Shown piece after piece: positions 24,901 through 34,249 of a stretch of 64,000 bases of DNA (positions are counted from its first letter, which is position 1; every line of letters begins with the position of its first letter). The notes under the pieces are model-generated. The model saw only the letters and a list, made by a program, of their open reading frames with translations, made no database searches and had not been told where the DNA came from. The stretch covers positions 892,716 through 956,715 of the forward strand of contig QRDG01000525.1 of assembly GCA_012064385.1 (NCBI GenBank). The letters run 5' to 3'. A program made the position numbers and the translations under genes. Source of the DNA: Puccinellia tenuiflora. Its lineage: Eukaryota > Streptophyta > Magnoliopsida > Poales > Poaceae.

Positions 24901-25613
24901 TCAACTTCATCAGGTCAATCATCTTCAGGTTCGGTGTGCCGCACGGCATCATCACCGACAACGGGACGAACTTCACAGCCGAAGAATTCAGGGATTTCTG
25001 CTCTGAACAAGGTGTCAAGCTCAGTTATGCATCCGTCTCGCACCCGCAGTCCAATGGGCAAGTCAAGAAAGCCAACGGCCTAGTCAGCAAAGGCATCAAG
25101 AAGCGTCTGCGAGTACCATTGAAGCGAGCCGCAGGAGCCTGTGTGGAGGAGTTACCAAGTGTGCTGTGGAGCATACGCACCACGCCAAACAGATCTACCC
25201 AGTATACACCATTCTTCATGGTGTACGGTGCCGAAGCAGTCCTGCCCTGCGACATCAAATTTGACGCTCCACGAGTGGTGGCATACGACGAGTCTGATGC
25301 TGAAGAAGCACTCGAAGATGATGTGGATGTCCTGGATGAAGCACGCGACATCGCCCTCAGCCGCACAGCTGTCTACCAGCAAGACCTGCGCAACTACCAC
25401 GGTCGGCGACTGCGGCCTAGAGCATTCGTCCCAGGGGACCTGGTTCTCCGGCTCAAGCAGAAGAAGGTGCACAAACTCGCCTCCCCATGGGAGGGGCCAT
25501 ACATTGTGACAGAGGCAATCGGCAACGGAGCTTACCGCCTGAAGGACTCGAAGACAGGGACAGTCTGCAGCAATCCGTGGAACGTGGCACAGTTACGCCG
25601 CTTCTACGCCTGA
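21963..25613 (+). pseudogene. Tat-lineage Gypsy pol (PR remnant, RT, RNase H, integrase), defective
   Basis: One frame runs from about 21948 to 25613, broken only by TAG at 22401-22403. It opens inside the protease (MGTITLDVIFGTP, then YHTILGRPAFARFMAVPHYA), so the part with the catalytic Asp-Ser/Thr-Gly is missing. RT contains LRMCVDFTAINKCCPKDHFP and YVDDIVVTTR (DD at 22995-23000). RNase H follows, then a second, archaeal-type RNase H (YFDGSKKFNSAGAGVVLISP, NNEAEYEALIHGM), which is the hallmark of the Tat lineage. Integrase has an HHCC region (CGHHASSRAL ... KKCVGCQEFA), GLDMVGPF and TDNGTNFT. The third catalytic position reads SNGQVKKANG, with Lys (AAG at 25065-25067) where Glu is expected. 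No Gag is present upstream. The copy cannot be autonomous. Confidence 0.85.
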
Positions 25614-25795
25614 TCGACCCCAGCTTGTAAGCTTCACCTTGTTAAGTAGCAGCAGGTTTCTTACGCACTCTTTCCCTCGCCAGGGTACCTAAGGGGACTG
25701 GAAGGGTTTTAACGAGGCGGCCTGTTTGCGAGAATCAATAAAGATATTTGAAGAAAAAGACTTGTCATTTCTCCCTTTGCGAGCAATCAACTCAA

Positions 25796-28700
25796 ATCCT
25801 AGGCCGCCACTCGAACCACTCGGGGGCTCGCGCCATACAGGTCTAAGTCCAGCCTAGGCCGCCACTCGAATCACTCGGGGGCTGCGCCACATAGGCATAA
25901 CCCGAAAATCCTAGGCCGCCACTCGAACCACTCGGGGGCTTGCGCCATACAGGTCTAAGTCCAGCCTAGGCCGCCACTCGAATCACTCGGGGGCTGCGCC
26001 GCACAGGCATAACCCGAAATCCTAGGCCGCCACTCGAACCACTCGGGGGCTTGCGCCATACAGGTCAAAGTACAGCCTTGGCCGCCACTCGAATCACTCG
26101 GGGGCTGCGCCACACAGGCATAACCCGAAAATCCTAGGCCGCCACTCGAACCACTCGGGGGCTCGCGCCATACAGGTCTAAGTCCAGCCTAGGCCGCCAC
26201 TCGAATCACTCGGGGGCTGTGCCACACAGGCATAACCCGAAAATCCTAGGCCGCCACTCGAACCACTCGGGGGCTTGCGCCATACAGGTCTAAGTCCAGC
26301 CTAGGCCGCCACTTGAATCACTCGGGGGCTGCGCCGCACAGGCATAACTCGAAAATCCTAGGCCGCCACTCGAACCACTCGGGGGCTTGCGCCATACAGG
26401 TCAAAGTACAGCCTTGGCCGCCATTCGAATCACTCGGGGGCTGCGCCGCACAGGCATAAACTCGAAAATCCTAGGCCGCCACTCGAACCACTCGGGGGCT
26501 CGCGCCATACAGGTCTAAGTCCAGCCTAGGCCGCCACTCGAATCACTCGGGGGCTGCGCCACACAGGCATAACCCGAAAAATCCTAGGCCGCCACTCGAA
26601 CCACTCGGGGGCTTGCGCCATACAGGTCAAAGTACAGCCTTGGCCGCCACTCGAATCACTCGGGGGCTGCGCCACACAGGCATAACCCGAAAATCCTAGG
26701 CCGCCACTCGAACCACTCGGGGGCTCGCGCCATACAGGTCTAAGTCCAGCCTAGGCCGCCACTCAAATCACTCGGGGGCTGCGCCACACAGGCATAACCC
26801 GAAAATCTAGGCCGCCACTCGAACCACTCGGGGGCTTGCGCCATACAGGTCAAAGTACAGCCTTGGCCGCCACTCGAATCACTCGGGGGCTGCGCCACAC
26901 AGGCATAACCCGAAAATCCTAGGCCGCCACTCGAACCACTCGGGGGCTTGCGCCATACAGGTCTAAGTCCAGCCTAGGCCGCCACTCGAATCACTCGGGG
27001 GCTGCGCCACACAGGCATAACCCGAAAATCCTAGGCCGCCACTCGAACCACTCGGGGGCTTGCGCCATACGGTCAAAGTACAGCCTTGGCCGCCACTCGA
27101 ATCACTCGGGGCTGCGCCACACAGGCATAACCCGAAATCCTAGGCCGCCACTCGACACCACTCGGGGGCTTGCGCCATACAGGGTCTAAGTCACCAGCCT
27201 AGGCCGCCACTCGAATCACTCGGGGGGCTGTGCCACACAGGCATAACCCGAAAATCCAGGCCGCCACTCGAACCACTCGGGGCTTGCGCCATACAGGTTC
27301 TAAGTTCAGCCTAGGCCGCCACTTGAATCATCGGGGGCTGCGCCGCACAGGCATAACTCGAAAATCCTAGGCCGCCACTCGAACCACCGGGGGCTTGCGC
27401 CATACAGGCAAGTACAGCCTTGGCCGCCATTCGAATCACTCGGGGGCTGCCGCCGCACAGGCATAAACTCGAAAATCCTAGGCCGCCGCTCGAACCACTC
27501 GGGGGCTCGCGCCATACAGGTCTAAGTCCAGCCTAGGCCGCCAATCGAATCACTCGGGGGCTGCGCCACCACAGGCATAACCCGAAAATCCTAGGCCGCC
27601 ACTCGAACCACTCGGGGGCTTGCGCCATACAGGTCAAAGTACAGCCTTGGCCGCCACTCGAATCACTCGGGGGCTGCGCCACACAGGCATAACCCGAAAA
27701 TCCTAGGCCGCCACTCGAACCACTCGGGGGCTTGCGCCATACAGGTCTAAGTCCAGCCTAGGCCGCCACTCGAATCACTCGGGGGCTGCGCCACACAGGC
27801 ATAACCCGAAAATCCTAGGCCGCCACTCGAACCACTCGGGGGCTTGCGCCATACAGGTCAAAGTACAGCCTTGCCGCCATCGAATCACTCGGGGGCTGCG
27901 CCACACAGGCATAACCCGAAAATCCTAGGCCGCCACTCGAACCACTCGGGGGCTTGCGCCATTACAGGTCTAAGTCCAGCCTAGGCCGCCACTCGAATCA
28001 CTCGGGGGCTGTGCCACACAGGCATAACCCGAAAATCCTAGGCCGCCACTCGAACCACTCGGGGGCTTGCGCCATACAGGTCTAAGTCCAGCCTAGGCCG
28101 CCACTTGAATCACTCGGGGGCTGCGCCGCACAGGCATAACTCGAAAATCCTAGGCCGCCACTCGAACCACTCGGGGGCTTGCGCCATACAGGCCAAAGTA
28201 CAGCCTTGGCCGCCATTGGAATCACTCGGGGGCTGCGCCGCACAGGCATAAACTCGAAAATCCTAGGCCGCCGCTCGAACCACTCGGGGGCTCGCGCCAT
28301 ACAGGTCTAAGTCCAGCCTAGGCCGCCAATCGAATCACTCGGGGCTGCGCCACACAGGCATAACCCGAAAATCCTAGGCCGCCACTCGAACCACTCGGGG
28401 GCTTGCGCCATACAGGTCAAAGTACAGCCTTGGCCGCCACTCGAATCACTCGGGGGCTGCGCCACACAGGCATAACCCGAAAATCCTAGGCCGCCACTCG
28501 AACCACTCGGGGGCTTGCGCCATACAGGTCTAAGTCCAGCCTAGGCCGCCACTCGAATCACTCGGGGGCTGCGCCACACAGGCATAACCCGAAAATCCTA
28601 GGCCGCCACTCGAACCACTCGGGGGCTTGCGCCATACAGGTCAAAGTACAGCCTTGGCCGCCACTCGAATCACTCGGGGGCTGCGCCACACAGGCATAAC

Positions 28701-29545
28701 CCGAAAATCCTAGGCCGCCACTCGAAACCACTCGGGGGCTTGCGCCATACAGGTCTAAGTCCAGCCTAGGCCGCCACTCGAATCACTCGGGGGCTGTGCC
28801 ACACAGGCATAACCCGAAAATCCTAGGCCGCCACTCGAACCACTCGGGGGCTTGCGCCATACAGGTCTAAGTCCAGCCTAGGCCGCCACTTGAATCACTC
28901 GGGGGCTGCGCCGCACAGGCATAACTCGAAAATCCTAGGCCGCCACTCGAACCACTCGGGGGCTTGCGCCATACAGGTCAAAGTACAGCCTTGGCCGCCA
29001 TTCGAATCACTCGGGGGCTGCGCCGCACAGGCATAAACTCGAAAATCCTAGGCCGCCACTCGAACCACTCGGGGGCTCGCGCCATACAGGTCTAAGTCCA
29101 GCCTAGGCCGCCACTCGAATCACTCGGGGCTGCGCACACAGCATAACCCGAAAATCCTAGGCCGCCACTCGAACCACTCGGGGGGCTTGCGCCATACAGG
29201 TCAAAGTTACAGCCTTGGCCGCCACTCGAATCACTCGGGGGCTGCGCCACACAGGCAATAACCGAAAATCCTAGGCCGCCACTCGAACCACTCGGGGGCT
29301 TGCGCCATACAGGTCAAAGTACAGCCTTGGCCGCCACTCGAATCACTCGGGGACTGCGCCGCACAGGCATAACTCGAAAACCTAGGCCGCCACTCGAACA
29401 CTCGGGGGCTCGCGCCATACAGGTCTGAGTCCAGCCTAGGCCGCCACTCGAATCACTCGGGGGCTGCGCCGCACATGCATAACTCAAAAACCCTAGGCCG
29501 CCACTCGATTCACTCGGGGGCTCGCGCCATGCAGGTCTACGAGTG
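25796..29545 (+). repeat. Tandem array, about 33 copies of a 112-bp dimeric unit with higher-order structure
   Basis: The unit is two related halves of about 55-57 bp. Half A begins AGGCCGCCACTCGAACCACT and contains GCGCCATACAGGTC; half B has AATCACT and GCGCCACACAGGCATAACCC. Copy starts are about 112 bp apart (for example 25801 and 25913). Half-A variants 'tctaagtccagcctagg' and 'tcaaagtacagccttgg' are interspersed. The diagnostic variant ACTTGAAT appears at about 26311, 27321, 28103 and 28888, spaced 1010, 782 and 785 bp, i.e. 9, 7 and 7 dimers, so a higher-order repeat of about 784 bp exists. The array follows pol directly, in the element's 3' untranslated region. Minus-strand frames in it are compositional, not genes. 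Confidence 0.92.
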
Positions 29546-29607
29546 CAAAATCACACATTATACATCACATGGGCATACATACATGCATATTTATGTTACA
29601 AGCTAAC

Positions 29608-29608
29608 N
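29608..29608. other. Single ambiguous base, possible assembly junction
   Basis: The only N in the window. It lies about 60 bp after the tandem array, where a 3' LTR would be expected. Sequence after it (29609-31180) is AT-rich, unlike the element, and leads into a CBSX6-like first exon. It could be a collapsed gap or a single uncalled base. Confidence 0.9.
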
Positions 29609-31212
29609 GTTTGATGAAGATTGCGCAGCTCAGTATCAGAGTGCTCCCGTTGAGCCATTATTACTAAAAATGTATTCACTTACATTCTTACGCACTTGCG
29701 TTTTTCCCTAATAGCAAAAAATTACTGAACACTCAAATAGAATATATATGTTAACTAAACAGAAAGAAGTAAAAAAAAAATCAATTTTCAAGCCATAGAG
29801 TAATCTAAAATCAACAGACATGGTGGATTTCAACACTTTAATTAACCGGTTAATTTTAATAACAGGAAGATGAATGAAAAAACGACTAACAATGGTATGC
29901 ATACAGAATGAGTCTGAGAAACTTATTTTCTAATGAGATTAAGTCATCACCGTTTAACCACTGAAAAAACTGTGTGTACAGGGAGAGAGTATCCTAGATT
30001 TCAGCACCAGATTTGTGACTAGGGCTGGCTACAAATGATCTCACAAAACAACATCTAGATGGCTACGGGCCCGTTTGGGAGCTCCATTTTTTCGAAGTAT
30101 TCTGATAATACTTCAGTTTCAAAAAATTACTGAAGTATCAAATACTTCAAGGCGTTTGGGTGCAATGAATACTGTGTTTTATAAACAACAGTATTGCACA
30201 AAAACAACAGTTTTTTGCCATAATGGAAACTTCAGTCCGGATCACTTTATTTGTAAACTGCAATATTGTACAAAACTGAAGTATATGTTGCCCAGGCACT
30301 GAAATACTTCACTATTGGAATACTGTAGTTTTAGAAAAACTGAGCTCCCAAACTAGGCCTACATTTTTTCCATATGGAAGTTTTATCCAACAACTTTCAT
30401 GAACAGGAACGAAACTCAAAGACTCGGAACAAATAAGACATTTCTTATATACTCATAAGCATCAACCATATGCTTAGACAAACGAAGTATCAAGTGAACG
30501 AAAACCTTATTCAAGTCTCTGTTTAGAAGGCACTTAATCAACCTTTTTAATTTTAACCAAACATCAATCCAATCCATTATGCGAAGACACCTACTATGAC
30601 AGACCACCAATCATCACGCCAGTGGCTATGCTTTCGACTGAAAGAGCTCGTGAGAAGGTTGTGCTGATATGGTAACTGCAAACACACTATCTCAGCTTCA
30701 GATTCCATAATGACGAGCACAACAAAGACAAGCATTTGCTTTCAACAAAAGCAGCACAATATCGTAGAATAATTTAACCACAAACGGATGTGATCTCTTT
30801 ACAGGTTCAGATGGAAGTAGATATAACTTTACGACCCACGTAGTTCTCCCAAGGTCGACCTAGTCCAAACATGCGTAAAAGACAAATCTCACCAACCAGA
30901 TCAGATTAAAAAAAAGGGCTTATGCATTAGCTGTATCAGCAGGGACAGATCCGAGCTGAGAAGAACCAATTACCGCTACCTACGACATGAAACCGTTTAC
31001 CGCTACCTAAAACACACATTAAAAAGTAAAGTCGCACGCAGTTTAGCAGCTAAAACGGGGAAGATCCTGCCTCACTCGCAGATCAACCAAAAACATCTGG
31101 AAACGCGTCCATTTCTCGATCATTTGGACACTAAAAACGCCACAGCCAGAGACAAATCGACATCAGAGAGAAGAGAGGCATCTAGAAGCAACGGAGGGGA
31201 CGGAGAGCTGAC
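29609..31212. other. AT-rich non-coding sequence, possibly intron 1 of the CBSX6-like gene
   Basis: It lies directly downstream (minus strand) of the 5' splice site of the CBSX6-like exon, so it could be intron sequence. I found no further CBS-domain exon on the minus strand. It contains one MITE (30067-30360). Confidence 0.45.
30067..30360. mobile_element. hAT-like MITE, about 294 bp
   Basis: The left end GGGCCCGTTTGGGAGCTC and right end GAGCTCCCAAACTAGGCCT form an imperfect terminal inverted repeat. The inside is AT-rich with repeated 'gaagtatt' and 'aatacttc' motifs. The ends are typical of grass hAT-type MITEs (GGGCCCGTTTGG). No clear 8-bp target duplication is visible. Confidence 0.6.
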
Positions 31213-31535
31213 CTTGTGCCGGGATCGACCTCCCTGAGCAGCTCCGGGTTGGGCTGCACGACCTCGCCGACGGCGGTGGCCATGGTCCGGTCACTGGCGC
31301 CGGCGGTGGCGACGAAGGCGGCGATGTCGACCGCGGAGATCATCCCGAGGAACCTGGCCCCGGAGGGCGGCTCGTCGGGCCCGGCCCGCGCGCGCCACAC
31401 GGGGACGGCGCCCTCGGGGCTGCCCGCGATGGCCCGCGCGGCGTCGTCGAGCGTGTCCGCGTCGCTCAGCTCGACGATCTCAGGCTTCCCGACGGTGAGG
31501 TCGCCGACGACGTGGTGGAAGAATATGGCGGCCAT
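31213..31535 (-). CDS. First exon of a CBSX6-like CBS-domain protein (partial)
   Basis: ATG 31535 opens MAAIFFHHVVGDLTVGKPEI, continues through DADTLDDAARAIAGSPEGAV, PVWRARAG and FLGMISAVDIAAFVATAG, and reaches REVDPGT, where the 5' splice site CACAAG|GTCAGC interrupts an Arg codon (31213/31212). This matches the N-terminus of plant CBSX6-type proteins, including the VGDLTVGKP start and the DPGTR boundary. CBS pairs bind adenosyl ligands and regulate partner enzymes; CBSX6 targets are not established. Only the first of the CBS motifs is encoded here. The remaining exons should lie at lower coordinates on the minus strand but were not found. The gene is therefore truncated, or it continues across the N at 29608 in real DNA. 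The exon itself is intact, about 107 codons. Confidence 0.72.
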
Positions 31536-32036
31536 GGCCGGGAGGGCGCGGCGTTATAAGAGCGAGTGGAGGAGGAGCAGGTGGAGGAAGAGTCTGGAGG
31601 GGCCGAGGCGGAGACCGCCCCCGGGCGCGAGGACTGCGGCGGGGGTGGATGAGGGGGTTGGGGAGGCAGAGGGGTCACCGGCGGCGCGGGTGCGGGGGTC
31701 GCCGGCCATGACGGAGGGAGGGAAAGCCCATTAAAAGCAGGAGCAGAGCAGGTCGATGGTGGGAGAAGGGCAGACAGGGGGAGACCAGCAGTGCGAGAGA
31801 GAGCTCTCGCGAGTCGCGACGACGGTGGACTGGATTGAATGGGTGTGCGACTGTGCGACCGCTCGGGGTTAAAACCAGCTTCGTGCTTTGAGATTCGGGG
31901 CTACTCGGTAATAAACAGGAATCATGGGTGTAACTTTTATAAAATGCAGAATTTTTTTTACAAGAAAGTGCAATATCTACAACCGAGGATCACACAACCT
32001 CCTACTCCAAAGCATAAAAGGAAGACTACTCTCTAA
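31536..32036 (-). promoter_or_regulatory. Upstream region of the CBSX6-like gene
   Basis: GC-rich to about 31700, then mixed sequence. If the gene is expressed, its 5' UTR and promoter lie here. I see no definite TATA box. Overlapping frames on both strands look like GC-composition artefacts. Confidence 0.35.
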
Positions 32037-32395
32037 TCAGGATATCCTCCCTCCAACTTCAGCTCTAGCCCAAATTTTGAATTCATCTACGATCCTATTC
32101 ACCAGGACTGTCACGGTAAATTGTTGCCTTACATTGTTGAACAGTCTGGCATTTCGTTGCTTCGAAAGGCTCCAGCCAATTAGGATGACAAAGGCATCGA
32201 AGCGCTTCTTGTTCCTCTTGTCGAAAGGCTTCCTGACTTCCAGCCACCATCGCTCGAACGAGTTTGTCTGCATGTGCGTATCAATCTGGACACCAGCCGC
32301 CTGGAAGCAGCGAAACCATACCTCCCTGACATACACGCACTAAGCCAGGACGTGCTCGATGGTGCCCGTCTCCCGCAGACAGGTAAAACGCGTCT
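32037..32395 (-). mobile_element. LINE C-terminal fragment
   Basis: The minus strand reads CLRETGTIEHVLA, a TAG stop, then CVYVREVWFRCFQAAGV, WWLEVRKPFDKRNKKRFDAF, VILIGWSLSKQRNARLFNN and IVDEFKIWARAE. This is the typical end of plant LINE ORF2 (zf-RVT C-x-x-x-ETxxH-x-x-x-xC region followed by W-K-x-RN-x-R-x-F). The upstream polymerase domain is absent. The stop lies in the middle of the zinc-finger motif. Confidence 0.75.
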
Positions 32396-32399
32396 AAGT

Positions 32400-33077
32400 T
32401 GTCCTATAGACCGTGCTCGATGGGCGTAGGTTTTTGTTGTTGTTGCAACTACAAATATACCACGCCATTGGAGTGGGGTACTTTTATGAACTATATTAGG
32501 TAAATAAAAGGGTAAAAAGTATGATATATCTTATATTATATTGTTTGAAGGAATATATAAAATCCAACTAGTCATAGTTGAGATATTAAGTTTAATGAGT
32601 GTGTATTATAAATTAATATTGTGAATGATTGAATGGATGATATGTAGTTTGTATGTAGAGATTAATAAATATTAATTGAGATGACATGGATAATTAATTG
32701 GTTAAGAGAATGAATGATGTGCATAGTTTGCATGTTAAGATATAAAATTATTAATTCATGTCAGTGGGGTTTACTTGATAAGAGATGTAGATTAATTAGA
32801 ACATCTTTTTCCAGAAATGCCGATAACTTAGGGGACTAAAATAGTTTACAAGTGTGTGAATAGATTTTAGTCCCTGAGGTTGGTTAAAACGTGTGAATGG
32901 ATGATGTGGATAGTTTGCATTTTAAGATTAGAGTCCTATAAAGGATTTGAATTTCGGGATACGTCATAGTGTGTTTGTATCCTTCAATATATGATTGCTA
33001 GTTAATCTTGTAATATACGGTTTAACATCTAAGCTGCATTTTAGGTAATCTTTATTATCCACGACAATTTTCTAAAA
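32400..33077. other. AT-rich intergenic sequence with no recognisable feature
   Basis: Low-complexity AT-rich DNA with loosely repeated phrases such as 'gaatggatgat' and 'atagtttgcat' (near 32630, 32720 and 32900). No gene, TIR or LTR could be defined. Confidence 0.4.
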
Positions 33078-33082
33078 TTAAC

Positions 33083-33621
33083 TGATAGATTGTATTGCGG
33101 AATATTATTGATTGATATTGGGTGATTACAATGAGCCACGGTGGGTTGTTTATATAGGTGGATACAAGACTTGAGGGCTAAGAAACCTAGTAGAGATAGA
33201 CTTGGACTACAAACCTAAACTACCAAATATGGGAAACGTAATATACTCCAACACCCCCCGCAGTCGGATCGGTAGTGACGCGAATAGCAGGAACATCGCA
33301 GACGGTCTGACTGGAGCATAATCCGAAGTCGTGAACTGGAGAGGGAGCCGAGGTGATAGCCCTTGATGCCGATGGGAGGCCACAACTATTTTTAGATTAA
33401 ATAGTGCGGAAGCCAGGGTTTGAACTTGAGACCTCCTGGCTCTGATACCATGATAGATTGTATTGCGGAATATTATTGATTGATATTGGGTGATTACAAA
33501 GAGTCACGGTGGGCTGTTTATATAGGTGGATACAAGACTTGAGGGCTAAGAAACCTAGTAGAGATAGACTTGAACTACAAACCTAAACTACCAAATATGG
33601 GAAACGTAATATACTCCAACA
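33083..33621 (-). mobile_element. Complete TRIM (miniature LTR retrotransposon), 539 bp
   Basis: Two direct repeats of exactly 171 bp (33083-33253 and 33451-33621) flank a 197-bp internal region. On the minus strand each repeat begins TGTTGGAGTATATTACG and ends CAATCTATCA, i.e. TG...CA. Immediately after the 5' copy (minus strand) is TGGTATCAGAGC (33450-33439), a tRNA-Met primer-binding site. Immediately before the 3' copy is a G-rich purine tract (33254-33262). The element is flanked by TTAAC on both sides (33078-33082 and 33622-33626). I count four differences between the LTRs. There is no coding sequence. All criteria for a TRIM are met. Confidence 0.93.
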
Positions 33622-34044
33622 TTAACGAAATGATTAAATTCACCATCTCTCTAGTCAACATCCTTGATCCTCCAGTAACGATATCAAACTGGATCATAAA
33701 AGAAACGGAAATGGTCAGTACTAAGTACTACCGTGGACTTCCATTGCAAATGGTCAAAAAACATACCCGGTTTCGGGATAAAAAGAGCCATCCAGATGGG
33801 GCATAAGGGTATATGCGACTATTTAAACAATAGGCTGGCTCGGTGGGATTTTACAAGTTATCACTAGCATCTTGGTATCCAGGAGCGATTTTACTGTACC
33901 TCCCTAGACACGCATCCGGACTTCGCGAAGGCGCCCAAAGGAGGACGGTCATGGCCTACGGCGGAGGGGCGACTATGCCTGAAGGAGCTCCGCCCATGTG
34001 TCGACGCTTTCAAGCTATGGTGGCTTCCCCACTGTTGATATCTA

Positions 34045-34147
34045 CTCCCTCCATTCCATATTAGATGACTTTCAAATAGATATATCTAGATATATTTTAC
34101 GTCTAGATACATCCATTTGAGAGTCATCTAAAATGCAACGGAGGGAG
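34045..34147. mobile_element. Stowaway MITE, 103 bp
   Basis: CTCCCTCCATTCC at the left and GCAACGGAGGGAG at the right form the Tc1/mariner Stowaway terminal repeat, flanked by TA on both sides (34043-34044 and 34148-34149). The interior is near-palindromic (ATCTAGATATATTTTACGTCTAGAT). Confidence 0.88.
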
Positions 34148-34228
34148 TACTTGTACGTCAAATGTTGAATGAACGATTTTTCATTGGACATTACTCGGGA
34201 TAGAAAATAGCCATCCATAGGGGGCATA

Positions 34229-34249
34229 AGATATATATATATATATATA
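34229..34249. repeat. (TA)n microsatellite
   Basis: About ten AT dinucleotides in a row, directly abutting the left end of the TIR element that starts near 34249. A shorter ATATATAT flanks its right end. Confidence 0.85.

Larger units (their letters stand above)
17671..29607 (+). mobile_element. Second Gypsy element, Transposase_28/Tat type, nested in the first element's 3' LTR
   Basis: It begins TGTCGTGGGGTTGTCACG at 17671, directly after 14 bp of the older element's 3' LTR; the presumed left target duplication is CCAGA. Order: LTR and leader (to about 18775), an intron-containing Transposase_28-type ORF, a Tat-lineage protease remnant with RT, RNase H and integrase, then a long tandem array in the 3' region. 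No 3' LTR, right target duplication or continuation of the older 3' LTR appears before the N at 29608. The element is therefore truncated or the assembly has collapsed or joined there. Confidence 0.7.

Noticed and set aside
27306..28300. ORFs in the tandem array starting MARAPEWFERRPRIFEF
   Set aside because: Short-period repeat translation; frames are ended by unit variants and there is no independent evidence.
25796..29545. CRISPR-like array
   Set aside because: Regular repeats but no spacers; both half-units are related and the context is a plant retrotransposon.
29708..30610. Remaining CBSX6 exons
   Set aside because: Minus-strand frames here were read for the expected continuation of the CBS domain after DPGTR; none fits.
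31800..31830. Palindrome around 'gagagctctcgcgag' as an operator
   Set aside because: Short GA/CT-rich palindromes are common near plant promoters; there is no support for a regulatory role.
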